A stretch of 44,092 nucleotides of DNA from a virus. Each line of letters begins with the position of its first letter. Within the stretch, counting starts at the first letter, position 1. The position numbers were made by a program, and so were the translations under genes. This document shows positions 1-8,582 of the stretch, one piece after another. The notes beneath the pieces were generated by a model. It saw only the letters and a program-made list of their open reading frames with translations. It had not been told where the DNA came from and did no database searches. The DNA lies in IMG/VR virus record IMGVR_UViG_3300049846_000790, positions 1 to 44,092 of that record; one strand, written 5' to 3'.

Positions 1-127
1 CAATGGTTGTGCTACCGACCAACTTCCCATTCAAATATCCTGCTGTCGTGTCGTTAGATGATATTTTAACTTTCTCATCAATATCAGGATTAAAAGCGGC
101 AGCAAAAACATGATGATTATTAGCAAA
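1..127. repeat. Terminal direct repeat, copy 1 (circular overlap)
   Basis: Bases 1-127 match 43966-44092 base for base. The repeat lies inside one continuous reading frame. An exact overlap of 127 is what a de Bruijn assembler leaves when a circular path is cut open at k=127, so I read it as an assembly overlap (circular or circularly permuted genome) and not as a biological terminal repeat. A real 127-bp direct terminal repeat cannot be excluded from sequence alone. Confidence 0.95.
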
Positions 128-499
128 CCCAGTCGTGCCTGTGCCTGTAGAACTTAAAAGAGTAACGGGAATTGTCCAGTAATTCGTGTTATTTGTAGGC
201 GTAGAGCTTATTTCAAATATCTGATTGTTAGCGTGATCATCTTTGTCTTGAATAACAAAACGTGCGCCTGTTCTTAGTAAATCAAAAAAAATAGAAGCAT
301 CCACTCCAGTGGTTGAAATGTCGTGAATGTAAATCTCAGTAGCACTTGTTTGAGTAGCGTTATTATATCGAATATATCCAGTCGCAGGTGGTGCAGTATA
401 GCTATTAGCGTCGATCTTATACTCGCCAAGAATAGCTGAGATGTAGCCAGCAGATCCACCAGATCCAGTAGATGGCATTTTTAATCCAACTTTAGCCAT
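1..499 (-). CDS. Giant tail/adhesin protein, N-terminal part (continues at 44092..40964)
   Basis: This is the first ~166 codons of a 1,166-residue protein that crosses the circular join. The ATG at 499 overlaps the TAA of the gene at 499-798 by one base (TAATG), which fixes the start and suggests translational coupling. The frame runs open through base 1 and continues without a break from the matching point of the other end. The N-terminal part (MAKVGLKMPSTGSGGSAGY...) is rich in Gly, Ser, Thr and Asn, typical of a virion-attachment region of tail fibres. See the entry at 40964-44092 for the domains. The split is only a cut-point artefact. Confidence 0.85.
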   Translation of the reverse strand, partial: MAKVGLKMPSTGSGGSAGYISAILGEYKIDANSYTAPPATGYIRYNNATQTSATEIYIHDISTTGVDASIFFDLLRTGARFVIQDKDDHANNQIFEISSTPTNNTNYWTIPVTLLSSTGTGTTGFANNHHVFAAAFNPDIDEKVKISSNDTTAGYLNGKLVGSTTI

Positions 500-798
500 T
501 ATTCATCTACCAAATACTGCACTCTTACATATTGAGAAGCAGTACCAATTATATAAATCTTAGACAAATCAAATTGTAAAATAATTCCACGAGCAGTTGT
601 TCGGGCTTCTAACTCAAGAGCTTCTTTTGAGTAATATGGGTATCCTTGAGCAGTAGAAACAGTTGAATCGCCAGAATAAAAAGCATCGTTTCCATCTTCA
701 TTTCTAACCGACAAAGCCTGAGTAGTTATTTTTGTAGAAGACAATGGCTGAGCAGATCCTGTTAACTGAAGTCTATAAGACTTGATATACTCAGCCAT
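499..798 (-). CDS. Small structural protein, unknown (99 aa)
   Basis: A 99-residue protein in the head/tail run, between the small head proteins and the giant adhesin. It has no Cys and is rich in Ser, Thr, Tyr and beta-forming stretches (IILQFDLSKIYIIG, YVRVQYLVDE), with no signal or membrane segment. Its stop overlaps the ATG of the adhesin gene by one base, and 11 bases separate it from the upstream gene. Position and composition suggest a virion protein (decoration or fibre-attachment). I do not recognise the family. Confidence 0.7.
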   Translation of the reverse strand: MAEYIKSYRLQLTGSAQPLSSTKITTQALSVRNEDGNDAFYSGDSTVSTAQGYPYYSKEALELEARTTARGIILQFDLSKIYIIGTASQYVRVQYLVDE

Positions 799-809
799 TT
801 ATTTACTCC

Positions 810-1115
810 TTAATAGAAATAAAGAATTGAAAGTTTCTCGCCATTTACTGACGAATCAATATACATATTCTTTAAATTGAAAACATCGTCAATTCCTCCT
901 CTTGATTCTAAATCTCCAATTACAAGAGGTGGATCACCAACTTTTAAATGAAGACCTACAGTAGAAGAAACTGTCGATGTACCAAGATAAATATGCCCTG
1001 TATTGGCTGCGTGACCACGAACAACAATTTTCTTTACCCATAAATCAGTTGTAGAAACTTGTACTCTAGTGCCAGCAGTTGTTACAGTTACGTTAAGCGT
1101 TGCAAATTGTGCCAT
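810..1115 (-). CDS. Small head/tail structural protein (101 aa)
   Basis: A 101-residue beta-rich protein starting MAQFATLNVTVTTAGTRVQV. The pattern of a beta start, a VKKIVVRG strand, a Gly-rich IYLGTSTVS loop and a closing NGEKLSILYFY resembles small phage decoration or spike-base proteins often found near the capsid gene. It lies 8 bases after the gene at 1124-1450 in the late operon. The assignment is by position and composition only. Confidence 0.7.
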   Translation of the reverse strand: MAQFATLNVTVTTAGTRVQVSTTDLWVKKIVVRGHAANTGHIYLGTSTVSSTVGLHLKVGDPPLVIGDLESRGGIDDVFNLKNMYIDSSVNGEKLSILYFY

Positions 1116-1123
1116 AAGTCACC

Positions 1124-1450
1124 TTAAGAAGCGGCTTTCAACACTAAAACTCTTATAACAGCTCCAGCACCTGGATTTCCTGTCCACTCAACTGCTAATT
1201 GATCAGCAGTTCGTGAAGTATCTGTCCATTTAATAATAGCTGTTCCATTGGCACCTTTAGTTTTTTGACTAACAGCCAAAATTGTATCAGCCGCTGCTAA
1301 ACCAGTAACAGTTAGTGTTTCTGTGGCGGCTCCACCAGCACTTGCAGCTGAATCATAAGTTCTAATATTAACAAGATCTCCTAAGCCAACTTTGCGAGCT
1401 AAAGAGTTCATTCGATTTAATTGAAAAACGTCGTTATCTGAAATTGCCAT
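1124..1450 (-). CDS. Probable capsid decoration/head protein (108 aa)
   Basis: A 108-residue protein directly downstream of the major capsid gene, preceded by AAAGGA about 7 bases before its ATG. It has an N-terminal helix (NDVFQLNRMNSLARKVG), then an Ala/Thr/Gly-rich beta region ending LVLKAAS. It is separated from the capsid gene by a GC-rich hairpin (1471-1506), so its expression can be set apart from that of capsid. A head decoration or completion role is inferred from position. No family is recognised with certainty. Confidence 0.65.
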   Translation of the reverse strand: MAISDNDVFQLNRMNSLARKVGLGDLVNIRTYDSAASAGGAATETLTVTGLAAADTILAVSQKTKGANGTAIIKWTDTSRTADQLAVEWTGNPGAGAVIRVLVLKAAS

Positions 1451-1470
1451 TTTATTTTCCTTTTTTTATA

Positions 1471-1506
1471 TGAGGTTGCCCCCCTCAAACGGGGGGCTAT
1501 TCCTCA
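1471..1506 (-). promoter_or_regulatory. Strong intercistronic hairpin behind the capsid gene
   Basis: Read leftward, GCCCCCC-GTTTGA-GGGGGGC forms a perfect 7-bp GC stem. Around it TGAGG (1506-1502) pairs with CCTCA (1475-1471) across short internal loops. It begins about 10 bases after the capsid stop. The bases after it in the transcription direction are A-rich (TATAAAAAAAGG), not T-rich, so it does not fit an intrinsic terminator. A 3'-end stabiliser or processing/attenuation element that favours capsid mRNA is the better guess. Confidence 0.6.
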
Positions 1507-1515
1507 GTTAATTGT

Positions 1516-2790
1516 TTAGTAGCTGATAGAGTAGATGATTCCGCAGTGTCCAGGAGCTTTAACAACTAAGTCACCAAACAAACATACGTCTACAATGTAG
1601 CTGTATCCTGCTGTAGCTCTGCTTTCATAGTATTCAGTTCCATCAGGAGATTTACGTTTTCTAAACATTCCGTTTGAAGCGAATACTAAGGCTTTAGGAT
1701 CAAGGAATACGATTTGAGCATCGGGCATTTCTTGAATACCAACGATTTTTAAAGCACCTTTTACGGAAGTGATTTCAATTTCAGTCCATCCGTATTGACT
1801 AGCTTTTGAAGAGGTAGGAGTTACTTTGAATCCACCTTTTTGAGTTTCAATTAATTTCATAATTGAACCCAAGTGTTTAAAGCTCATCAAAATGGTATTA
1901 GCATTTCCTTTAGCTTTCATTCTTACTTTGTTATAAGCATCAAAGAGTTTTTCTAAGATGTTAGCAGCAGTAATATCAGAACCCAATACGTTAACTGCTT
2001 GTAAGAAAGGATAAAGTAATTTTGTTTTTCCGTGAAGAGTTGAACTACCACCGTTTGCTGCACTTAAAAGAGCATCAATTAATGTTTGAAAGCCAGCCGC
2101 TTGTGCTCCAGGGTGATAAAATCTTGCGCTTTGTGAAACAGTGTATGCTGAAATATTTGCAGCAGATCCACCACGAGATGCAGATAATGTAACGGTACCT
2201 AATTTAGAAGCACCTGCGTTTACATCGATTGCAATTACGTAAAAGTTTCCAGAATTAGGAGTATTGTCATATAAAGCAACTTTTTGACCTAAAACAAAGC
2301 GGTCAATACGATCAACTTCGCAAACACCGTTTGCTAAGTCAGTTTCAGCAGTCATTGATGCAAAGTAAGAAGGTCCAATTAAGTTTACAGACACAACTTC
2401 TTTCATGTACTGCATGAAAGCTTCAACTCTATCAGGAAGAATTTTTAGGAAAGTTTTTTCAGTAACATTTTTTCCATGTTCCATTAAATCTCTATGATTA
2501 AATACCATAGATCCCCAAACTTCTTTTTGGGTATCAATTCTTCCGCGAACAAAAGAATCTTGTGCAATATCTCCAACGTCAGCTAAAGCACCAAACTCAA
2601 CAGAGCTTGCTCCAGCGCCAACAAATGGTACAATATAAGCAGCTTCCCCTGTAACGGAGCTTGCTCCTTGCCAGCCTTCATCTAATTCTACGTTTGAAAG
2701 TAACCAGTCTCTTTTAATCATTTCTTCCTTCAACAATGAGTTGGGAAGATAGTCGTTTAACATCGCGTTAAATGATCTTGTAGTTGCCAT
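1516..2790 (-). CDS. Major capsid protein
   Basis: A 424-residue protein in the expected place, just after a scaffold-like gene and portal. Its leader has a strong Shine-Dalgarno (AGGAGAT). Features fit an HK97-fold coat: helical N-arm (FNAMLNDYLPNSLLKEEMIKR), an extended GAGASSVEFG region, a long central spine-like helix (ILPDRVEAFMQYMKEVVSV) and a C-terminal P-domain/beta core with ALVFASNGMFRKR and YSYIVDVCLFGDLVVKAPG. There is no protease gene beside it, so maturation cleavage is not evident. The exact family was not identified; confidence rests on length, context and fold-like pattern. Confidence 0.85.
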   Translation of the reverse strand: MATTRSFNAMLNDYLPNSLLKEEMIKRDWLLSNVELDEGWQGASSVTGEAAYIVPFVGAGASSVEFGALADVGDIAQDSFVRGRIDTQKEVWGSMVFNHRDLMEHGKNVTEKTFLKILPDRVEAFMQYMKEVVSVNLIGPSYFASMTAETDLANGVCEVDRIDRFVLGQKVALYDNTPNSGNFYVIAIDVNAGASKLGTVTLSASRGGSAANISAYTVSQSARFYHPGAQAAGFQTLIDALLSAANGGSSTLHGKTKLLYPFLQAVNVLGSDITAANILEKLFDAYNKVRMKAKGNANTILMSFKHLGSIMKLIETQKGGFKVTPTSSKASQYGWTEIEITSVKGALKIVGIQEMPDAQIVFLDPKALVFASNGMFRKRKSPDGTEYYESRATAGYSYIVDVCLFGDLVVKAPGHCGIIYSISY

Positions 2791-2803
2791 ATTTATCTAT
2801 CTC

Positions 2804-3712
2804 CTATAATTCAGCTTGCATTTTTCTCAAGTCCTCAATTGAGCGAGGTTTATTCTTCGCTGGACTTTGAGAGCTAGCTGGTATGTTTGTTATTACTTTT
2901 GGTTTAGGCATAGATTGAACAGGGGCCGTTCCCGTAGCCTGTAATCTTTCAATGATTGGTTTCACTCGTCCCAACACCTGAGCCACCGCTTCCGAAGCAG
3001 TCAAGTCTTGTTGACGTGTCAACCATTCAAATTGCCCTGCTTTTATAACTTCTTGTTTGAAGGCTCCATTTCCATAGATGCCGTCATACTGAGAAGCCAC
3101 AGATTGGACATCTGCTTTTCCAAGCTCGTTGTCCAACTGGAAACTGCGTGCAGTAACAGCTTCCTTCTGTGCTCTTAATCTGTGACTAGCTAACTCCTCT
3201 TCCATTTCCATAGAACGAAGTTTATGCTGTCTTGATTCATTGTATATCGCTTTTTGTTCATCGGGAAGCTGTGCGTATTTTATTTTTTCTTTTACCCAAT
3301 CAACAACATGATTTGGATCAATTCCAAGACCATTAAATACTAAATCTAAGTCACCATTTTGATAATGACTTGCTACTTTTTGTAAACTTGACTCCAATTC
3401 TTGATATTTTGGCGCAAGTTCTGAATATTCTTTATATAAATTAGCATAATTATCTCTATGATATTGCATGGACTCTGCTCTTTCATAAAGATCACGAAAC
3501 TTCTTTTCACTATCTGCATCTTTTATGACGGATCTAAAGTAAGGATCGTCAATTTCTTTTTCCTCTCCCTTAAACACGTATTTATAGCTAGGGGTCCACG
3601 CTGGCTGTTCTGTTTGTTCAGAAGTCTGCTGTTCAGTAGACTCCTGTTGGATTTCCTGCGCTGGTTGCTCCGTAGTTTGTTGTTCCGTCACTTGCTCCGT
3701 TGTTTGTTCCAT
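2804..3712 (-). CDS. Scaffolding protein
   Basis: A 302-residue, highly charged and Gln-rich protein between portal and capsid, the standard place for the scaffold. Residues 1-38 are a low-complexity Glu/Gln/Thr run. Residues ~65-120 and 150-210 are predicted long helices/coiled coils (DADSEKKFRDLYERAESM, YKEYSELAPKYQELE). The C-terminus is basic with KPKVI...KNKPRSIEDLRK, as expected for coat-binding tails of scaffolds. Its first 80 bases overlap the end of the portal gene in another frame. Confidence 0.8.
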   Translation of the reverse strand: MEQTTEQVTEQQTTEQPAQEIQQESTEQQTSEQTEQPAWTPSYKYVFKGEEKEIDDPYFRSVIKDADSEKKFRDLYERAESMQYHRDNYANLYKEYSELAPKYQELESSLQKVASHYQNGDLDLVFNGLGIDPNHVVDWVKEKIKYAQLPDEQKAIYNESRQHKLRSMEMEEELASHRLRAQKEAVTARSFQLDNELGKADVQSVASQYDGIYGNGAFKQEVIKAGQFEWLTRQQDLTASEAVAQVLGRVKPIIERLQATGTAPVQSMPKPKVITNIPASSQSPAKNKPRSIEDLRKMQAEL

Positions 3713-5750
3713 TCATTTCACCTTCCCCCTGCATAGCTCCTAATCTAGCTTGCATTTCAGGACTAATCTCCTCGATTTGATCCTGAACAACACCTTGGCT
3801 TTCTAATTTTTCCATAAGCCAATTAATTGAATCATTAGGTAGTCTAGCCCTTCTTGTTTTAGAAGGATCAGCAGGGTCATATTGTGTATAAAACTCTACA
3901 GCAACCAATGGACCAGAAGTAGGTATTAATCCAGATGCTGCCATCTCAGCTTCTTTTTTAGCTTGATCAAGCATTTGTATGTGCTCGTTTAAATATTTAT
4001 CATAAAGCATTTTAACGTGTTCATGTAGAAATTGAAAATCAGCTTGCTTCATTCTATTGTTTACTTTTTTAATAATGTAATCATGACTTTCAAATTGTTT
4101 TGGTTGTGGATACTCGCCACGTTCCAACTGAAGCATATCGTTGGTAGCGTTTTCATAATCAATGGTTAAATCATCAAACATCTCATTCAAATTAGCCATT
4201 GGCATGTTTTTAATAATCTTACCAATATCCTCCCGACCCATGTTTTCATTAGATCCAATGTATTGAAGTAATTGGTTCATGACTAACTGTTGTCCCATTC
4301 GTGACTCAATATCATCTGCCTGTGATTCAATTTCTATCTGAACCAATAAATCATCTGATTTCTTAAACTCAGCAATATTAATTCTTTCTTTTGAACCAAC
4401 GGCTAAAATAATAGCATCTTCATCAAGATACATTTTTGAGAATTTAAGATACATATAAACAAACTTTTTTAAGTACCGTTCAAACTTGCGAATATATCTT
4501 TGAAAAACTTTTTTCTTAGAAGCGGCTTTAAATAAAGCAGCAAAAACATCTTGTTCATTGTTCCCACTTACTTGAGAATCTTCATCTACCATTGCTACCT
4601 GATACATCTCAGAAATTTGAGATTCAAGATAAGGCAAGTATTGATCACCAGTGCGACCAGGTAGTACAGTTGGCTCTTGTCCAGTAACCGTCATGACACG
4701 AATACCTGGCTGTGAAGCGCCTGCACTTACTTTAGATCCATTTTGAAGAATAAGTTTGTCATCACCTAACGTGACTTGGTGTTCAGCGATTTTAGATCCA
4801 CAACGGTTGATCTCTGCTTGAAAAGGACGAAGTTGTTTAACAATGCTTCTTCCCCTTGGAGTCGTTTGAATTTTTTCAAAAAGTTCCGTAATAATAGGAA
4901 ACACTGGTTTATTATTTTCATCAAGTGGTAACTCTCCATCTTCTAACTCTGTGCTGTCAGTACATATCCAGTAATATCCATTTGGATATTTAGCACATGG
5001 ACGAAAGAAAAATTCTTTTACTAAAACTTCATCACTGTCTGCCTTTTTATATTGTCCATTCTGATCGAAAACAAGAAATGTCTTGTCTTCTCCTGCTTTA
5101 ATCTTTTCAGATTTATCTGGATATTGTGCTTTTAAATCATCAACTTTAACCATTTTACGATGAATTAAATAAGGAGACTTATCAAGTGTTTTAGCTTCTG
5201 GTGCGCGAAGTAGATTAAATCCATAGATTTCTTCAACCTCAACACTTCCTGACATGATTGGACTGGTCATGTCGGCTTCTTCTGGATTGTCAGCAGAAGG
5301 AGCGTAGCCTTTTAATTCTCCACCTTTTGGATCAAAGTAAAATTTATGTGCAATTTCTCCAACTCCAACAAAAGTGTCTGCCCAGTCAGGCATTTCATCT
5401 TCATATCCCTTACGTGTCTTTCCGTCGTGCCATACAGAAGAGTGCATTTCAGCTACTTTTCTATCAGAAAGTTCAGCCTTGTTTTTTGGGTTAATAGCAA
5501 CACCTGGTGAATAAGAAACAATATTGTTGGAATATAATTTAACAATTTTTTGTATATGATTTTTAGTTAGACGTATTTTTTGTTCAGGAGACACGTCTTT
5601 ATTGGTACGAAGGCGATCAAAGAATGATGAACCAGTTTTAGAGTAGTGATCTCCAGCAATAAGCAGGATATTAGAGCGCATTTCACTGAATATGGCCTTG
5701 TCACAAGTTTCGGATTCGTTATAAAGTTTATTAAGCTCTTCCAGTTTCAT
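3633..5750 (-). CDS. Portal protein (P22-like)
   Basis: A 705-residue protein, close in size to the P22-type portal (about 725). It forms the dodecameric DNA channel at the capsid vertex. The N-terminal half has the usual KNHIQKIVKLYSNNIVSYSPG and DEMPDWADTFVGVGEIAHKF segments; a central stretch, TPRGRSIVKQLRPFQAEINR, matches the clip/stem area of this family. The C-terminus (from ~residue 640) is helical, then a low-complexity Asn/Gly/Thr tail that overlaps the scaffold gene by 80 bases. Its ATG overlaps the end of the 94-aa gene at 5731-6015 by 20 bases. Confidence 0.88.
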   Translation of the reverse strand: MKLEELNKLYNESETCDKAIFSEMRSNILLIAGDHYSKTGSSFFDRLRTNKDVSPEQKIRLTKNHIQKIVKLYSNNIVSYSPGVAINPKNKAELSDRKVAEMHSSVWHDGKTRKGYEDEMPDWADTFVGVGEIAHKFYFDPKGGELKGYAPSADNPEEADMTSPIMSGSVEVEEIYGFNLLRAPEAKTLDKSPYLIHRKMVKVDDLKAQYPDKSEKIKAGEDKTFLVFDQNGQYKKADSDEVLVKEFFFRPCAKYPNGYYWICTDSTELEDGELPLDENNKPVFPIITELFEKIQTTPRGRSIVKQLRPFQAEINRCGSKIAEHQVTLGDDKLILQNGSKVSAGASQPGIRVMTVTGQEPTVLPGRTGDQYLPYLESQISEMYQVAMVDEDSQVSGNNEQDVFAALFKAASKKKVFQRYIRKFERYLKKFVYMYLKFSKMYLDEDAIILAVGSKERINIAEFKKSDDLLVQIEIESQADDIESRMGQQLVMNQLLQYIGSNENMGREDIGKIIKNMPMANLNEMFDDLTIDYENATNDMLQLERGEYPQPKQFESHDYIIKKVNNRMKQADFQFLHEHVKMLYDKYLNEHIQMLDQAKKEAEMAASGLIPTSGPLVAVEFYTQYDPADPSKTRRARLPNDSINWLMEKLESQGVVQDQIEEISPEMQARLGAMQGEGEMNGTNNGASDGTTNYGATSAGNPTGVY

Positions 5751-6015
5751 TTAAAATCCTTTCCATGACATATTCATACTCAGAGGGATCTGTCACCATT
5801 AGCTGGGACAGATCCTCTTCTGCTGTATTTATACTTTCTTCACTGTTTGCTTTTTTGCTTGTTTCTTCGATTTCTTTTTGGTCGACATGAATTTTTCTCT
5901 CTTTCTTTTCAAAATTTGAGAACTCAATAGTTACGTCTCCAATAGAAAATTTAGATACTTTATTTTTTCTACATATTTTTACAATGTCAGAAATTTCTTT
6001 AGCAGATAGTGCCAT
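5731..6015 (-). CDS. Small protein between large terminase and portal (94 aa)
   Basis: A 94-residue protein with an N-terminal helix (LSAKEISDIVKICRKNKVSKF), a beta hairpin (IGDVTIEFSNF) and an acidic, helical C-terminus. Small proteins of this shape sit between TerL and portal in several short-tailed phages and their role is not defined. Start ATG at 6015 follows TerL by 11 bases with an AGGAGAA ribosome site. Function unknown. Confidence 0.7.
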   Translation of the reverse strand: MALSAKEISDIVKICRKNKVSKFSIGDVTIEFSNFEKKERKIHVDQKEIEETSKKANSEESINTAEEDLSQLMVTDPSEYEYVMERILNETGRA

Positions 6016-6026
6016 TATCTTTTCTC

Positions 6027-8582
6027 CTAATATTGCTCATTCCAAAAATTGAGTTCTTCATCTACATTAAGAAGCTCTTCATGGTTTTCTGCAAGCCCTC
6101 TTGCAAATTTTTCTCGTTCACTCATTTCTTTTGGCGGTCTCTGATCAACTACTGTATTTACAGCAATCGGCGATACAGAGGTAAAATCCCACATGATAGT
6201 AGATGATGCGTAGCGTAGAGCATCAATCAAATCATTCTTAGCTTTTTTCTTATCTGTGTTGTGAGTGAAGTTCTCAAACTCTTCTGCAAGTTTAGTCGCG
6301 TTCTCACTTTTAAATATCTTAAGCATCTTAAATGATAGCAGTGAGTTCAATATCCCCTCACCTTTCATGTGATTCTTTTCAGCTTTCAAAAATGGCAGCC
6401 CTTGAGCCGCAGCTATATTTTTAGTGTCAGCACTAGCCCAATCATAATAAACGGTGTGGCGTGGCTCTCCATCCGCCATATACAAATATTTATTAACCAC
6501 GTCTTGTGCTGTCGTCACGACGCGATCACCACGCCAACACTTATAAACTACCCCAAATGTGTAGTCAGGATTAATTGCCAGAAACACAATGGCTGCTGGA
6601 TGCCCCGATTCCCCCCCAGATCCAACATCAATCCCGACTACACGTGACCACTCGGCGGGCACCGAAAATGGCTCAATCAAGTGTATTTCTCGATCAAACG
6701 ACGGGTAGACACGATTACTGTCAACTACAAATTTCCCCATTATACGACGTTCAATCTCTGATTTATTCGCACAACGTGCTATGGCCTGCTCTATCCTCTG
6801 ATTAGTCCATTTACTTTCACTCCCATCAGTATACTCCTGACAGTCATAAAGACTAACCTGCCAAACACGGGCTTCTTTTAATTCACTCTTCTTCTCAACA
6901 ACATTACGCCAATACTCTTGCCCTCGTGTTGCCGTAAAAACAAAATACATGTAACCATTAGTCGCGTTTACACGCATAGACAGCTCAGGCAACAATTCAA
7001 CTGGCACCTCTTCATCTAGTCCCATCATGTACACCGTTCCCGACTGAAGCATGTGTACGTCCTGCGCATACGTTTTAAAATAAATAGTCACACCACTATT
7101 AAAATCAACGGAGTGTATTTTACCATTAACAAAATTAGGCTTCCAACCATACTTCTCATGATCTGGATTACGTGGCATGTACTCACTCCACTTCTCATAC
7201 CACTCAATGGTCGCGACATCTTTAGAAGGATAACAATACCAGAACTGACTAGGCACTGGGTTATGCTTTGGCAAATCAGGCCAATACTTAGGCCACAACT
7301 CTTTAGTAGTCGCCACATGTATCATCTTGCGAATAAGTATGGATGAATTATGTGTGACTATGTAATTTTTAGTACAAAGATAACTTTCATCATCAGCACT
7401 AACAGATATGCACCTGCCTTTATGAGGTCCAATATATTTTATATTATCTATTACCTTTTCAAATTTATATCTATCTGTACTCTTCCAAAGATCTGATTTT
7501 CTTTTTGATTTAAAAGGATTAAATTTTGTCCATATATTAATTCTATAAGCTTTTTTACAAAAAACTTTTTCACCATTTTCATTCCTATAGAATGGTTTTT
7601 CTTTTACTTTTATTTGTGCAATTCCACCAAGACTATTTACAAGTTCTTTAAAGTCATTTGCCAACTGTTCTGATACGGTTGTGTACTCCGTTATTCCATT
7701 GTTTGTGTAAGCATCGGTATCTAATAGACCAGCTAAGATAGCCTTTCTTTGTTCTATCGAACCAAATAAATATTCTTTTGGTATAAATTTTTCATGAGAA
7801 ATCTTTTTATATAAACCTAAATCAAATAATTTTTCTTTTGCTTCTTTTAAGATACCTATCGTAAGTTTATCAGTATTATATCTATTACCATATTTTAAAC
7901 AATAATTGCTAAGGTCTGTATCTTCTGAATTAAATGAAATTGAGTGATCAGAACCGTTCCCAAGATAAAGACCAATATAGTAAGGATCAAATAATTCTTT
8001 TTCAAGATACTCCACTGGCTCACAATATGGTATTACATATTTTTTACCAGCTCTTGGTTTTCCATTTTTATAAGATTCTTCAAATATTTCCTTTGTGGAT
8101 TTTACAATCCATTTTCCATATTCTTTATTTGGAATAATGGTTTTTTCTTTATTATTTGATATATAATTTTTTCTAAATCTTTGTTTTTCACCCTTACATA
8201 TCCACAAATGATTTTGCCCTATTTTTACTTTATCTCCGTCTGAAAATTGTAATTCATAACTTTCGTCATATCCATCAAATGGAATATCTATAACCTTTGT
8301 TTTTTTTCCATCGCGAGAATAGACATAATCACCAACATTAATATCCTGTATTTTTTTATATCCATTTGTAGTTGGTATTAATTCATCGTATAAGTTATGC
8401 TTACCAAGCTGGTTTGCGGCAGTAACACACATGATTTTACTTCTGTCGTCATCAAAGAACTGCTTCATCCACCAGTAGAATTTATGTGAGTGTAGATGTG
8501 GCAACAAGTCGCGTTCACTCTGCTCTGCAAGCAAACGCTCCAACTTCATAGCCTTCAGGCGAAGTATCTCAGTCTCTTCCAC
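6027..8582 (-). CDS. terL: Terminase large subunit, interrupted by an intein
   Basis: The packaging motor ATPase and nuclease. The precursor has 851 residues; removing the intein (residues 62-412) leaves 500, normal for TerL. The extein rejoins to the Walker A AANQLGK-SS. Walker B is MMGLDEE (D523, E524), the coupling motif TATRG is at 551-555, and the RNase-H-like nuclease acidic residues are D652 (VGIDVGSG), D714 (VYYDWAS) and D784/D787 (NDLIDAL). Its ATG overlaps the end of the upstream gene by 14 bases, placing it directly after a TerS candidate. Activity would depend on splicing, because the ATP-binding loop is split. Confidence 0.95.
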   Translation of the reverse strand: MEETEILRLKAMKLERLLAEQSERDLLPHLHSHKFYWWMKQFFDDDRSKIMCVTAANQLGKHNLYDELIPTTNGYKKIQDINVGDYVYSRDGKKTKVIDIPFDGYDESYELQFSDGDKVKIGQNHLWICKGEKQRFRKNYISNNKEKTIIPNKEYGKWIVKSTKEIFEESYKNGKPRAGKKYVIPYCEPVEYLEKELFDPYYIGLYLGNGSDHSISFNSEDTDLSNYCLKYGNRYNTDKLTIGILKEAKEKLFDLGLYKKISHEKFIPKEYLFGSIEQRKAILAGLLDTDAYTNNGITEYTTVSEQLANDFKELVNSLGGIAQIKVKEKPFYRNENGEKVFCKKAYRINIWTKFNPFKSKRKSDLWKSTDRYKFEKVIDNIKYIGPHKGRCISVSADDESYLCTKNYIVTHNSSILIRKMIHVATTKELWPKYWPDLPKHNPVPSQFWYCYPSKDVATIEWYEKWSEYMPRNPDHEKYGWKPNFVNGKIHSVDFNSGVTIYFKTYAQDVHMLQSGTVYMMGLDEEVPVELLPELSMRVNATNGYMYFVFTATRGQEYWRNVVEKKSELKEARVWQVSLYDCQEYTDGSESKWTNQRIEQAIARCANKSEIERRIMGKFVVDSNRVYPSFDREIHLIEPFSVPAEWSRVVGIDVGSGGESGHPAAIVFLAINPDYTFGVVYKCWRGDRVVTTAQDVVNKYLYMADGEPRHTVYYDWASADTKNIAAAQGLPFLKAEKNHMKGEGILNSLLSFKMLKIFKSENATKLAEEFENFTHNTDKKKAKNDLIDALRYASSTIMWDFTSVSPIAVNTVVDQRPPKEMSEREKFARGLAENHEELLNVDEELNFWNEQY
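7347..8399 (-). mobile_element. Intein (class 3 type) with LAGLIDADG domain inside terL
   Basis: A 351-residue in-frame insert between Lys61 and Ser413 of the TerL precursor. It starts with HNLYDELIPTTNGYKKI (block A without Cys/Ser at position 1) and ends NYIVTHN followed by Ser. Block B has HLW (W66 of the intein), block F GRCISV (C330) and block G VTHN (T349), the W-C-T triad that defines class 3 inteins. The central endonuclease has motif 1 IGLYLGNG (142-149, N148 where Asp is usual) and motif 2 LAGLLDTDA (222-230, D229 kept). The insert looks more AT-rich than the flanking extein. Exact N-boundary is inferred from the uninterrupted Walker A of TerL. Confidence 0.9.

Noticed and set aside
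1471-1506. Intrinsic terminator of the late operon after the capsid gene
   Set aside because: The bases after the stem in the direction of transcription are A-rich, not T-rich, and structural genes continue downstream.
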